Of a stretch of 64,000 nt of DNA, positions 11,660-23,635 are shown piece after piece. A program made the position numbers and the translations under genes. The stretch spans positions 2,686,001 through 2,750,000 of the forward strand of contig CM072335.1 of NCBI GenBank assembly GCA_036874045.1, read 5' to 3'. Source of the stretch: Cymodocea nodosa. Its lineage: Eukaryota > Streptophyta > Magnoliopsida > Alismatales > Cymodoceaceae. Numbering within the stretch: position 1 is the first letter of the stretch; every line of letters begins with the position of its first letter. The notes below the pieces were generated by a model. It ran no database searches. It had not been told where the DNA came from and worked only from the letters and a program-made list of their open reading frames with translations.

Positions 11660-14600
11660 ATGTCGCCGCCGTCGTCGTCTTCTTCTTCCTCTTCCTCCGG
11701 CCGAGATCGGCGCCACTACGTCCAAAGAGGAGGCGGGGGCCAGAAGAGATTCGTCCCAAAGCGGGACGTCTCCTCTGCTACCTGTTCCTCTTCTCCCGCT
11801 CTAACGAAGGACCAGCCTCTTCCCAAATTCTCCTCCGCCAATCGTCAACCACGCCCGCGCCTCACCGCGCCGCTTAGGGCATCGGAGGATGGCGGCGTTG
11901 CAGGCGTCACCTTCGTCAACTACCTCCCCCAGGACGAGGCGCTGGCGTCGGGCGTCGGGGCCGACGGTGGCGGCGGATTGGATGCCGTCGAGTCGCAGGC
12001 GGTCGTCGATATTCTCAACGATGAACTCTCCTGGCTTCTCAAGCTCGGCCCCAGAGACTTCTGGCGCGAAGGTGCTTGTTCCGAATCTCGATTTCTGCTT
12101 TCCAAAGACTTCGCCTTTCTCTCAATTACGGGTTTTATTTTAGTTGTGGCGATGATGTTGCAGTGGCGAGGAACGAGACGTTGCGAGACTCGTTGGATAG
12201 TTATCTCAAGTACAGGCACCGCTGGTATGATTTCCCTCAACGTGAAGCAAATGAAACTGTCGCTGGTGTGCTTGTTGGAGAAAATGACCTCAGTCGCCGG
12301 GTGTTTATGACTTTCTATCGCATGTGAGTACTCTATATGCTTTTGGGAAACTAGTCATTCTATGGTATACCCCGAGTTGATGGTTCTTTCAAGTTTTTGT
12401 GGAGAAATGATCTCTTTTGCAAGTAGCAGACAGATATCGCCTGATAGGAGATGAAAGCCGAGTGCGAAAGATGAGAACCACAAAAGCTCTAGATGAATTT
12501 CCATGACGACCTGTTGCAACGGTGTCCTTTCGATGGTCATGAAAGGTGACTGTCGACAGCTTAGGACAATCAGTGATTGCTGTTGGCCCTCTTACAAAGT
12601 GTCAAGGGATCACCTGGATGGGTGGTAATGATGATAGAAGAGAGGGCACAAGAGTAGATTTTTTAATTGCAACCCGTTACACCAGGGTCCTTGCATATAA
12701 ATCTATAGTTATTACAGCTGGGAAACAGCAGCTATAAAAGAAAACTCTTACGCGTAACTGTATTAACCATTAACTGAAATAATTGTCAATCTCAGATGAG
12801 TGATGGACTTAAATGCTCCCCCTCAAAAGTTGGAGCATGGATGTCTAAAGTACCCAACATAAATTTTAGATGGAGAAATTGAGCTTTGCCAGGAGATTTT
12901 GTAAACAGATTTGCATCTTGCTTGCAGACTTGATGTACATAGTGCTGATCATTCTTGATTGAAAATTTTTCCCTAATTATGCGACAACCAATTTCATCAT
13001 GTTCAGTACATTTGTGATAAACAAGATTAGATTTAATGTTTAGAGAAACCTTTTTACTACTATATAGATCGGTAGGATGCCATGGATTAAGATTTAAGTC
13101 CTGAGGTAGGTAAATTGTATTTAATTTATAGAAGATTATAGAAGAGATATTAGATGAGTAAAAAGTTAAATTGTATTCAATATTTCTATCGATCACAAAT
13201 ACTGGGGTCCATTTATATAGCTATTACAGCAGGGAAATTAACAGCTATAATTTTATCAAAGAAAAAAACTGTTAACTGTAACTGAATTAACTGCTATCAG
13301 AAATAACTGTCAATCCCCAACAGCTAAACAGGTTTCAATAGTTTTCTGTTAAACTTGTAGGTCATCCAACAAGGATCCTGGTTCTTCTTCTCGTGATTGT
13401 CTTAGTGCTAAGGAACATACAGGTATTCTTTGATCATGTTTGTTTTTTCTGAAATGTAGAGATTTCTATTTTAATGTATGAGAACTTAGTAAATGAAGTT
13501 TTCATCATGTCTTCCATGTATAGCCCTCTTGCAGGAAAAGAGGCTATTAGACTTGCCAATACTGCTGGATATATGTAGCATATATGGGCACGACAATGAA
13601 GAGTTAACAAAGGCATTGGTAAGCAGCTTCCAACATGCAATATTTCTTCATTGGATCATTACAATGAATCATATTTAATTATTTATTGATCTTTGATTTT
13701 GAGGATCTTAAAGGTTATTCAAGTGGTCGTTTTTGTTATACAAAATATTTAGATCAAACTAGCTCATAAGTTGTAATAGTACCAGAAAAAGGCATTTTCT
13801 TTGAGATACTTTTGTAGCAATGCAGCATCTATTAAAAACAAGAAAAGGAGGTCTACACAAGCCATAGATATTACCAAATCAAAACAAAGAGGGGTTCCAA
13901 GAGGAAGCCCAAAATAGAAAAGTAAGCAACACAAACAGAGATAAACAAAGCAGTAGGTAGAAAACACTAATAGATTCGAGCCATTCATGCACAGCCCTAT
14001 CATCATAGACTGCACTACTGCAGAGCTGTTTGCTGCCCCTGCCCAGTGTTGCACCTTGCCTCTAGGACTTCACTTTTCCACTTCTTTGGGCAAGTGAATG
14101 TGCTCAAAAAATTCTATTATTTTTGTCTTTCCATCGGCACCACCATATGAGTGTATGACATGGAAAAGGATCATCCATACATGAGAGAATCTTGTATCTA
14201 GCCTCTTCCTAGTTGCCCATTTATCCAAAAAGAACTGAATATCAATCTCCAAAGCAGGTGAGAGATCCATCAATATTCTCCACCACAGGGAAAATGATCT
14301 ATATCCAAAAAAGAGGTTCGACCAACATTCAATTTGATGATGACAAAAATGGCATCCATTAAATGACATCTGCATTTTTGAACATCTCGCTCTGTCAAGA
14401 ATCCATGGGAAATAATCTACCATGCAAAGAAGTACATCTTGGAGGGAACCCTGTTCCATATATCAAATTATTTAAAAAACAGAGAGAATATTATTCTCTT
14501 TTAAGCAGAAGCATAGAAATATATTAAAATCAGAAAAATGAGGGGCCTACACAAGCATAGGAAAGCTAAAATAAAACATGTAAATGTTTGAGCTTCATAG

Positions 14601-17600
14601 ATGAAGCCCTGAGAAAAGCAAAAGATACAAGCCTACTAAAGATATAAAGGAAATTCAGGTATAAGTCATCTAGCGTCTAGCATGAGTCCTCTAGAGTCAC
14701 AAGGTAACAAGTGTCTGGAGTTATGTCAACACCTCTGCAATGGACATCACCACACTTTCTCATCAAGCCCTCCTCTACTCAACAGCACATTTCATTACCT
14801 TGAACATGAATCAATTCATCATGAAAAATATCTCAAAAGATTTTTTTTGTTCCTCTTCAACCATCTTCTCTGCCAAAGTGCATGGGGAATGTGCACCATG
14901 TCTTTTTTTCTCACCTTGTCTGGAGCTACCTTATCCGCTCACTTCTCCCAGAACAGCCTTATGCCTATCTCAAGAGAGAATATTATTGTCTTTGTTCAGT
15001 AATACATCAAGTGATGATGTTCCAATGGAATAGCGAGCCATATCATAGAAGACTTATTTGTGCTAATCAAGCTAGGTGAGTCTAATGGTCTAAGGGAGAA
15101 ATAAAAAGGAAAATAGAGGAAAATGGAATAAATATATGGTCTAAAATAATAAACAACTTACAGTTTTACATAAAGAAAAGACTCATTTCTGTGTATGGTT
15201 GCAGTATTTTTTATGACGGTAATATTTTTTGCTTAGATTTGAACCTAAAGTTTCTTCCCTCATGGGTTTTTATAGGAGGGAAGACCATGTTATCTGTTGT
15301 TGGTGGTTGCATCCTTTTTGTTGTTGACAATCTTTTTAATTCTTTTGAGACTCCACTTTTAATGATTATAGACACTTCCATTTCTCAATTTTTGCCAAAA
15401 TGTTGTATAGGCTTAATGAAATGATCATCAATGTATACACAAAAAATCATCTGTTACATGATCACCTTTTCTTTATTAATGTCATGTAAGGAAAATAGAT
15501 TAATTTTATTGACAAAGAGCCCCTACTACAAGCTAACATTTAATAGAAATAATGACAGCAATCTAATTTAACAATTAATAATGTCTTTAATTGTTGTGCC
15601 AGGTCAATAATGCTGTAAAAACATGGCCATTGCTTGTTGAAAATTTCACAAGCATGTTGCACCCTTTTCTTGGACTTGCTGATACAATGCATCAACGTTG
15701 TGATTCAACAGTGAAGGTGTGTCATTGGAACTTTGAATTATGATTCTTTTTCAGATTCATTGAAATATCCTCTTTGGTTTTTTCTGAATTTATATAGAAA
15801 TTCAAATCTTATTTTATTCATATTTTCATTGTAGATTGAATTTGTGTTTAGGTTAAGGTCATGAAGATAAAAACATTTTGGTTATTGATCGTTCTTGTTG
15901 TTTTAGTAGTCTGAGCCTATGGTCAATAAGGATGTGGAGCTGGTAGCCTTGCACCAATAAATTTATTATGAATAAAAATTACAAAAATGGTAAAATATAA
16001 TACAGGGCGTTAGAAAGGATCCATATTTACATGTCCATGTTCAATGAGACTATGGGTAAATACAAATTAGGTTAGATGTACTGCTCAAAAAAGGTTAGAT
16101 GTAATTTTTGAATTGTCATTAACATGCTTTTTATGTATTGTGAAGGCCAGATATGGATTTATCCGTGATTATCATTTCACATATATCCTTCTTTATGTAA
16201 AGACACAAACTAATTGACTGACTGTTGTTTAATTACTTAAAATAGTGCTACTGCAAATGTATTATGCCCACCATAATGTGCCAGATTGGTATGCGGTCTT
16301 ATGACTTGTTTAAGCCCTTAATTTTTTGTGGTGAATAAAAGGTCATGGGTTCAAGTAACATGCGAAGCTAAGGAAAGATTTATAGAAATGGGAAATGAGG
16401 ATTTAAGTACATATGTGTGTAATCTTACCTTCATAAAGAGAGAGACTATTTCTTAAGATTTCAATTCATGACCTTTACTCTTTGGGTCATAATGAAGCAA
16501 TTTTACCATTATGTCAAGAATTGCCCTCTCATCGGCAGCTTGGTGAAATTTGTTGAAGTATTAAGATATTATACATGTGTTGTATGTTAGTGTAATCCTA
16601 CATTGTTTAAATTATGCTCGTCTTCTTTATGTCTGTTATATGAAGAGGTTTTATATTTTATGAATGAATCAATCACTTCTGCTATTTTTTGTTTCCATGT
16701 GGTATTAGAGCTTAGATTTTGAGAGTTATATAAAAGAATATGTAAAGAAAGAAGGGAAATCCTAGCCATTATTGGCCACCCTCCTTCCTACCTTAAAGCC
16801 TCCATTGTAGTTGGCTCCTCCTAGATGCATGCACTCTTAGTCTTCCACCGTCATATCTTGTGCATTTTGAAGATGGTGGCTTTCCATCAAAATCTAGTCC
16901 TTCTCTTGGTCTTTGGTTGTCTCCTAATTTTTGGTAATGCCAAAGTGACTCCTAGTGAGCTTGGCCACCTACACTTGAATAGAGGCTATCCATAGGTGGG
17001 ATTAGGGACTGCTGGAATGCATTGATGCAAATCAAATCCTGTACCAATGAGATTGTCTTGTTCTTCCTCAATAAGGGGTCCTACCATGGGATGGAGTGTT
17101 GTTGGGCCATTCATGTTATTTCCATGTTATTACACACTAGTGTTGGTTGAGCATGCTCTCCTCTATCAGCTTCCTGATCGAGGAAGGAGACACTCTATGG
17201 TTAATATGATGCAATTGTGTTTGTGGCTCTAAGGGTGACTCCTCTTGGCACCAACACACAACAATGAAGTGGGTCGTCAAGCTCCAACCACTAATGCCAC
17301 ACTTTGTTAGTATAAAGATCACTTGCATTGCTACCCTTCACCTGTACCATCATCCACTACTTGCACCACCCTCCCTCCTTGCTAGTCTTGCAAACTTGGA
17401 ATTGTAGTCAAAGACCTCACACCACATCTTGGAGTTCGCTTGCACCACACCATTCATTCCTTTCCCTTGTTAGGGTTGCAATAGAAGAATCAAGAAGGAG
17501 AAGAGAAGGGAAGGGAGGGTCATGTGTGTTGTCCTTTAACAAAAAAGAAAAAAATCTAGAATTGTTACGAACAAAAGGAAAGAGTTGAGGGGAAAGAAAA

Positions 17601-20251
17601 GAAAGGAAAAAAAGAAAGAGAAAATGGAGGAAGATAAAAAGAATTTTAAAAAAATGGTGGTAGTTAAAAAAAGGAGGGAGAAAAAATCACAAAAAATCAA
17701 TTTCAAAAAAAAATTCTTGAAGGTAGGTCACATTTATTTATCTATCTTTACTTTTTAAGAATAGACTGCATTTGTGTATTTGTTTCATTACCTTGGATTG
17801 TATTATCTGATGATTAATTTACTATTATCTGAGATACTTTCTGGGCATATATTAGATTATTCTTGTAAATGTTACTTCTGCTATAATAATTACTACTACC
17901 TTTTCCTGTTACTATTTCTATAGCAATTGATTTTTTATGTTTCTTTATGCATTTGCTATGTTCAGGTTTGTTAAGTTATTGAGTATGTTGTAAGTTGGAT
18001 GCAAGTATATAAAAGAAAGTGTAGAGTATTAAAATATCATGTATGTTGTATGTGGGTTTAGTCTCACATCGCATAAATTATACTTGTTTTTTCTATGTAA
18101 CCTCTATATTAGAGGCCTTATATTTATCAATGAAATCAATCTTGTGTTTCCACAAAATTTAATGATATTTTTTTTCCCAGATGGCTATGGCCACTCATCT
18201 ATGTTGTTGCTATACAATTTTGACATTGTTGTTGACTCAATGCGTTCTATTGTAAAATTGCAGCTGTTAATTGATATTGGGGGTCATGTTGATAATGAAC
18301 TTGATCAGTTCCGGCTGGATCTTTTAGAGGCAAGTATTATATAAATAATGCTGAATTAACATACTGTAGATTCGTTAATTTTATGCTTCACATATAGCTG
18401 TACCCTTTTCCCATCAGGTTATGGACTTCATAAATGATGCAATTGTGACACTTGATGCATTTGTCAGTATTTATAGGCCAGCTGCTATGTTTTTCTCGTT
18501 ACCGATTGAAATCAGGTGAAAAACTCTCTAAGAATTTATAGTTTCTCTTGAAGTGATATAATCATCATATTCTGACATATTTCTGTATTCCTCATTTATA
18601 GTGGCAGGAATGAGGATTTGCTTAAGATGTTGAGAAAGTTGCATGATTCACTATTACCATCTTTACACGAGGGCTCTACACATACGTCCAGTAATGGAGG
18701 GAAGAGACGAAATTCAAATAACAGCAAGTTAAAAAATGTCGCTCCTTACTTGAATTTGTTGTCTAGGAGAATAGTGAACTTTGGCTGGAAATTGCTGGAA
18801 ACTTGTTATTTAAGTGATGACCTCCTTAAAGATATTTCCGTTCCACTATCTTGCGAGATGTTTCCTGTCAAATTGGATGATCCTGTTATAAGGGGAGACA
18901 TTTTCATGCAGAAATTCAGAGAAATCAACGAGGAAGCATATGAACATGTAAAGATTGAGAAATATGGCGCATTTCTTCAAAACATTGAAAAACAATTCTT
19001 TCTGTTGAGTCGAATTGACAGTCTTCGGAGCAATGGTAAAATTCGTCCTTGAAAATTTTTATTCATGATTATCAGATAGAAGGAAAAAATTTCTGTTTTT
19101 AATCATTATTGATTGTAACAGGATGGATTTTCTTGGATGATGACCAGTTCCATCACATCAGTCAAATAATAATGCTTTCATCCGATACACTGAGGAAAGA
19201 AACACAAGTGCAAGTTTCTTCAAACACGAAAACATTATCAATCGATGAAGATGCTATAATCATGGAATCCAAGATTAGTCAGATAAAGGATCTTTTCCCT
19301 GACTATGGGAAGGGGTTTCTTTCAGCATGTCTTGACATCTACAATGAAGATCCAGAGGAAGTTATTCAAAGGATATTAGAAGGAACCCTTCATGAAGATC
19401 TTTTGGCATTGGATACCTCACTGGAGCAAATGCCACCCACAAAGACAGCATCCGTGCACATAAATGACAAAGGGAAAGGTGAACTCGTTGAGTCCAGAAC
19501 TGAGAATAAGAGAGACAAAGGAAAGGGACTGTTATTAGAATCTCCTACTGTGACTGGAATGTCATCCACAATTCTCTCAGATGGCAAAGGAGCTGGCCCA
19601 TCACTTTCTTCAACATCTTTAAATGGGAGATACATTAGGAAACCTAAAGATCAGCCAACGATGTCTGAAGTTCTAGACTCAATATCTGCCAAAGATTCAG
19701 TAAAATCTATGGTCTTAGCAGCAGGAGAATATGAAGATGAATATGATGACTCATTTGACGATCTAGGCTTGAGTGTTGTTGAATCAGGCACGGAGCAAGC
19801 AGAGAATCTTGGTGAGGAAACTAGTTCTTTGCCAGGAAAATCATGGAATTCTGAAAATCAGAGCTCAAAGAGCAATTCCGGATGGAACTCTCAAAAGAAA
19901 CCTCAGTTCTATGTTAAAGATGGGAAAAACTACAGTTATAAGGTTTCTGGCTCGGTTGCTGTGAGGAATGCTCAAGAGGCAGCTATAGTTAATCAAACTC
20001 AAAAAGAGTTGATTCATGGACTTGGACGTGGTGGAAATGTACCGACTGGATTTGCTAGGGTCTATGCTGATTCAGGGAAATTGATGGATCCTGATGGCGA
20101 GGTGAGTGAAGACTCTAACCCCTTGGATGCCGGAGGGAGAGGAATCTCAAACTCCCGTGGTAGAGGAAGGAGGGGGGGAAGAAGAGGTGGGAGACAATAT
20201 AGGAAGAACCAAGCAATGAAGAAACACTTTGCAGGATTAACCACTTACTGA
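11660..20251 (+). CDS. ASCC2-like CUE-domain ubiquitin-binding protein
   Basis: Nine exons close in phase: 11660-12071, 12164-12323, 13361-13422, 13524-13618, 15603-15716, 18264-18329, 18418-18515, 18602-19035 and 19122-20251 (856 residues). The protein resembles the plant homologue of activating signal cointegrator complex subunit 2 (Arabidopsis 'ubiquitin system component Cue' type). The conserved N-terminal core contains FVNYLPQDEA, LLKLGPRDFWREVA, RHRWYDFP, LSRRVFMTFYRM, LLQEKRLLDLPILLDICSIYG and VMDFINDAIVTLDAFV. A CUE domain lies at about residues 529-572 (SKISQIKDLFPDYG, DPEEVIQRILEG). The C-terminus is an RGG-rich tail (RGRGRRGGRRGGRQ) that probably binds RNA. A serine run opens the protein. 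Human ASCC2 binds K63-linked ubiquitin in alkylation-damage repair and ribosome quality control; the same role in plants is inference. Intron 6 uses a GC donor. Three introns carry retroelements. Confidence 0.9.
12655..13322 (-). mobile_element. internally deleted Ty1/copia retrotransposon relic
   Basis: The element lies in intron 2 of the ASCC2-like gene. Two diverged direct repeats, about 12655-12794 and 13165-13322, share blocks such as 'ggtcc...atatag..attacagc.ggaaa', 'aactgtaactgaattaac' and 'actgtcaatc', and look like LTRs. Between them, on the minus strand, lies the end of a copia pol frame: NLVYHKCTEHDEIGCRIIREKF, then DANLFTKSPGKAQF and LGTLDIHAPT. These match the RNase H C-terminal consensus (HIEIDCHFVREK, ADIFTKxLP). 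A polypurine tract (forward gctccccctcaaaagtt, 12818-12834) sits between pol and the lower-coordinate LTR. Gag, integrase and most of reverse transcriptase are gone. LTR ends are approximate. Confidence 0.75.
13764..14740 (-). mobile_element. LINE (non-LTR) retrotransposon fragment, zf-RVT region
   Basis: This is in intron 4 of the ASCC2-like gene, antisense to it. The minus-strand frame around 14459-14070 reads like the zinc-binding reverse-transcriptase tail of plant LINEs: CSKMQMSFNGCHFCHHQIE, CWSNLFFGYRSFSLWW and the following helix. Two further stretches (about 13800-13980 and 14510-14640) share 'cctacacaagc' and flanking purine-rich sequence, which suggests LINE 3' ends. Stops and frame breaks are frequent, so this is a relic. 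Ends are approximate. Confidence 0.55.
16551..18154 (+). mobile_element. complete TRIM-type non-autonomous LTR element in an intron
   Basis: The element occupies intron 5 of the ASCC2-like gene. The 5' LTR (about 16551-16699) and 3' LTR (about 18020-18154) share the series 'tattaa.atat', 'tgttgtatgt', 'cctacatt/tcacatcg', 'taaattat.ct.gt', 'ttatatttt.atga/ttatatttatcaatga' and 'tttcca'. A match to a methionine-tRNA primer-binding site, tggtattagagc, begins at 16700, directly after the 5' LTR. A purine tract, aaaagaaag, directly precedes the 3' LTR. A perfect 5-bp duplication, aaatt, flanks the element (16546-16550 and 18155-18159). The internal ~1.3 kb has no gag or pol coding capacity that I can see, hence TRIM or small LARD. 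Gene sense and element sense are the same. Confidence 0.8.
18330..18417 (+). other. GC-AG intron (intron 6 of the ASCC2-like gene)
   Basis: Exon 6 ends ...TTA GAG and is followed by gcaagt, and the next exon opens after ...catcag with GTT ATG GAC. Joined this way the protein reads LDLLE-VMDFIN, the conserved order in the family, and the phase is 0 on both sides. No GT donor nearby would keep frame and sequence. GC-AG introns are a known minor class processed by the major spliceosome and often have an otherwise perfect donor, as here. Confidence 0.85.
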
Positions 20252-22092
20252 ACCTGCCGGAGTTTGTAAATTTTTGAGTAAGTTGTAAATTTATATGTTG
20301 CTGCCAAAAGGCATCTTTTGTAGCTAGTTCGATATAGAAATCTGTTATATTTTATAGGTTATACGGTTCCTTGGGTTCACTAAATTCATTTTTGTTTTTA
20401 TGAAAGTTCATGGTGTGATTCCTTCATACCTTGCTCACCATGCTATTTATTAAACGTACCAACTGCTAGCTTGTTTGCACGGTTTTATTCTCATGAGCTC
20501 AGGAGAAATGATATCCTTTTTTTATTCTCAATCGTACTGTCTTCATCAGGTTCATCTTCATTGAGAAAAATGAGGAGGTTGGTTGAGGTATCTCCCTCGT
20601 GTGGCCTATGGCGAAGGGGCCATCGTCGAACAGGGCGGATAGCAACCGAAGATCTGCAAGTAGCCTTCCCATTAAACCAATCCATGTTGGAAGCCGATGG
20701 TCACAATAGGGCATATCCATTATATTAGACCGTGTTTTGATTTTGCTGATATGTTTGCTTGTAGATGGGTGATCTTTTTGCTTCCGAAGGGAGAAATGGA
20801 ATGAAAACTCCATTTCCCATAATAGGTTAGGTTGATCCTTTGCTTCCATAACTCCATTTTAGTCATCCACCCCATGCAAGAATCTATGAAAATTCCAACC
20901 ATGACAAGAAATTATTATTATTATTTTATGAAAACTGACAATAGTGTTTAATTGCGTCGTCATCAAAGCCATGTGGTAGAGATTAAACTACTCATTTATT
21001 TTGTCCTTTTTATTTTTCAAACTTGGGTGTTGCATTAACTCTCCTACTTGTCATAAGGCATGCCAGATACTTTCAGGTTATTTTTGGTGACTCTTTTAGG
21101 ATACAACATGTTCTTTACCTTAAGATATTCCTATCCTCATGTTGCAAATAAGAAACAAGTAAGCAATAAGAATTTACGATTTAGCACTACACCACCAGCT
21201 TGATGTGGTCCTGATTTGATCCCACTCATCCACCAATGCACTTGAGCCAATTGATTGATGTTGTCTCAATGAATTGTGAGTTGATATGAAGCCATCATTA
21301 ACTATAGGTTAGCCGGTTAGGTTGGGTACCTCTTGTTTGAGCCTCATTACATATACTCTTCTAAAATACATTTTATGCCCTTCTAAAATCCACCGCCATA
21401 CTAAACTACCATTGCCACAAACATCAATTAACTTAACCAGATAAATTATTTCAACTAAGACATGAAATTTCTAGCCTACCCTTATTCTAATCCTAAGTTT
21501 ATCCCCTCCTTTCTTCCACTTATTTCACTCAATCATCTTCTTCCTCTCTCTCTCTCCCTCCCTCCATGTGCAAGTTTTCTGAACATGCCGAGCACCAGCT
21601 TGGCCAAAGTCTAGCAAACTATCCTTCTGCCGAAGGGCCAAGTGGCCAACCCTTGGGCAATGACCTTCCTAAAGGTCTCGTCGACGCTGTTGAGGATGAC
21701 GTTCACTGAAGAAGACCTGGTCGAGGATTCTGTTCTTGGGCTGCCTCTGGTTGGGGTTTGCTCGGCAGTCTCGTCCTGCACGATGTTGGTACTGGACGCA
21801 CCTGTAGGTGATGTCATGCCATGAAAACGAACACTGCTAACCTCTTGTGCATGGGTGTTGGTAGAGGCCAATGCTCTCGTTGTACGAGAGAAGTCGAAGC
21901 TAAGTATTGTGTAGTTCTTCTAGTGAGCAATAATTTCACCCTCCTTCCCTCCCTCCAATGGAAGATGATGAAGGTGGTGGTGGTGGTGGTAGAAGAAGAA
22001 GAAGAAGAAGAAGAAGAAGAAGAGTAACCAAAACTAAGAAAAAAGTTCATAACACTGATCTCAAACAACATATTCACAACAAGAAGTGAAAC
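20252..22092. other. intergenic between ASCC2-like and LysM genes
   Basis: This region includes the 3' UTR of the ASCC2-like gene, an AT-rich middle and a ct-rich tract (21540-21566). From 21980 there is a GGT run followed by a GAA run (to 22023). A minus-strand open stretch at 21611-21868 lacks a convincing ATG at its start and is not recognised. I see no supportable gene. Confidence 0.5.
21976..22023. repeat. compound trinucleotide repeat (GGT)n(GAA)n
   Basis: A run of about five ggt units is followed after 'agaa' by about eleven gaa/aga units. It lies just downstream of the LysM gene's stop (that gene is on the minus strand), so it may be part of its 3' UTR. Confidence 0.85.
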
Positions 22093-22374
22093 TTATTTAG
22101 GAAAGGGTGTGATCCTCAAGACCAAGCCCGGATATACATCATCATCCCCTTGGATGTAGGTGTTCTCCACAAGAATGAAGGGATCGTTGCACTTGGCACT
22201 GATGCTTTGCAGGCTTTCACCTTCCTTCACAACATATATCTCATCGCAAGGCTCACCGTCGTCCCATCGCCAGTAGTGCTCGCTCCGGCCATAGGCCATC
22301 GCCACCGGCCGAACGCATAGAACAAGTGGCATCGCCATGAGGAGGGCCATGCAGCAAGACATGATCTTCTTCAT
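22093..22374 (-). CDS. small secreted LysM-domain protein
   Basis: This is a single exon of 93 residues with the first ATG at 22374. The N-terminus (MKKIMSCCMALLMAMPLVLC) is a hydrophobic signal peptide with cleavage expected near residues 25-30. The mature part is short and carries one LysM fold: EIYVVKEGESLQSISAKC, then DPFILVENTYIQ and DDVYPGLVLRITP. Plants have a family of such ~100-residue apoplastic single-LysM proteins; LysM modules bind N-acetylglucosamine polymers. There is no kinase or GPI signal. It could act in chitin or peptidoglycan sensing, but nothing here shows which. Two cysteines in the mature part (in GEPCDE and SAKCND) could form a disulfide. Confidence 0.8.
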   Translation of the reverse strand: MKKIMSCCMALLMAMPLVLCVRPVAMAYGRSEHYWRWDDGEPCDEIYVVKEGESLQSISAKCNDPFILVENTYIQGDDDVYPGLVLRITPFPK

Positions 22375-23635
22375 GTTGGTATTATCGTTCAATGTGGCGC
22401 ACGTCAGGCCTTCTTGTTGGATGCTTTTATTTTCTCATTGCTTCTCATGCCTTTCTAGTGGTTGGATGGAAGTTGACAATGTCACCAACACCACCACCAC
22501 CACCACCACCACCAATGACCGCAACTCTTTGTAGAAACTATATGTACACTTTCCTGCCTAAAAAACGTTGTGGACGCCTTCAAATTATAGGTGAACTAAC
22601 ATGTATACATACATACCCGTCGGCTTGCTTCTTCTCCTTGCACGTTAGGAATCTAGAACAAGTAGGAATTATGTCATCATAGTAAGATAACAACAGATAT
22701 GACGTTTCTGTCTTTCACTTTCAAAGCAGGTGCTTGGACTTTCGACGGTGGAAGTTCACCTAACCAGGTATTGCTGCAGATTAACAAAACAAATCAAGCT
22801 TCTTATCACTAGAAAATATAAAAAATCTGCATGCCATTCCATTCATCAAAACTTTAATGAACGTTGATTAGGAAGGAAGACTGATAAAACATCTTTGTAG
22901 CGAAACATGCAAGGAAGACATGGCAGTACAGGATCAAGAAGACCATGCGTTTCTATACTTGTGAGAAATTAATGGTTATATTTCTACAAATAGCTTGCGA
23001 TTGAAACCAATGGAAAGAATAAAGGAGTTGTTATCATACAAGGAATTTGTAAATCACATAATGAATCTTTCCATTGGACGTGCCATCTGTCATCAGGTAC
23101 AACAATCCTATCAGAATGATTAGGATATTCTAAGCATCGATTCTTGTAACCATGCGGATTTACAACCTCATAACAAACATTATACAATCAATGTTTGCGG
23201 TACTCTGACAAATCTAATAGGAAAATTTTTTGAATGCATTCTTAATACATGATATATTAAACTCAACCAAAAGTGGTTTCAAAATTAAGATTACAAGCTT
23301 TATTCATACATAGTCTCACAAGCTGCTGCTTTCTAGTTGAGACTCTTTGGTAGTCTAGACGACTTGAGTGAATTCCGGCTTCGATATCATCCAGTTCTAG
23401 GTTTTCACATCTGTAAGTTACAATAATTTGCTTCCAACGCTTTGTGACAGAACGGTTCTATTAAAACCCGAGAAAAAAAAGGCAAGTGTCACAGTAGAAA
23501 GAAATTGCTTGTTAATTAAAAAAACTCAGATTATTCTCTATATTTGTCAAAATTTACATGTAAGAGTTCAACTCTGAACAAAATTTCAATGTTGAAATCT
23601 GCTCATCTGTCCTCCTGATTACCATTAGTAGTGCA
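22375..23635. other. intergenic between LysM gene and RH22 3' end
   Basis: This holds the LysM promoter side (22375-22700, with a ccaccacca run near 22490-22513) and the RH22 3' flank. AT-rich sequence fills the rest. Short open stretches are not recognised and look non-coding. Confidence 0.5.

Noticed and set aside
11486..12327. Alternative frames in the GC-rich first exon of the CUE gene
   Set aside because: They are shadows. The frame from the ATG at 11660 contains the conserved FVNYLPQDEA and RDFWRE motifs.
21611..21871. 86-codon minus-strand frame between the CUE and LysM genes
   Set aside because: The first codon is TTG, not ATG. No family is recognised and it is not supported by splice context.
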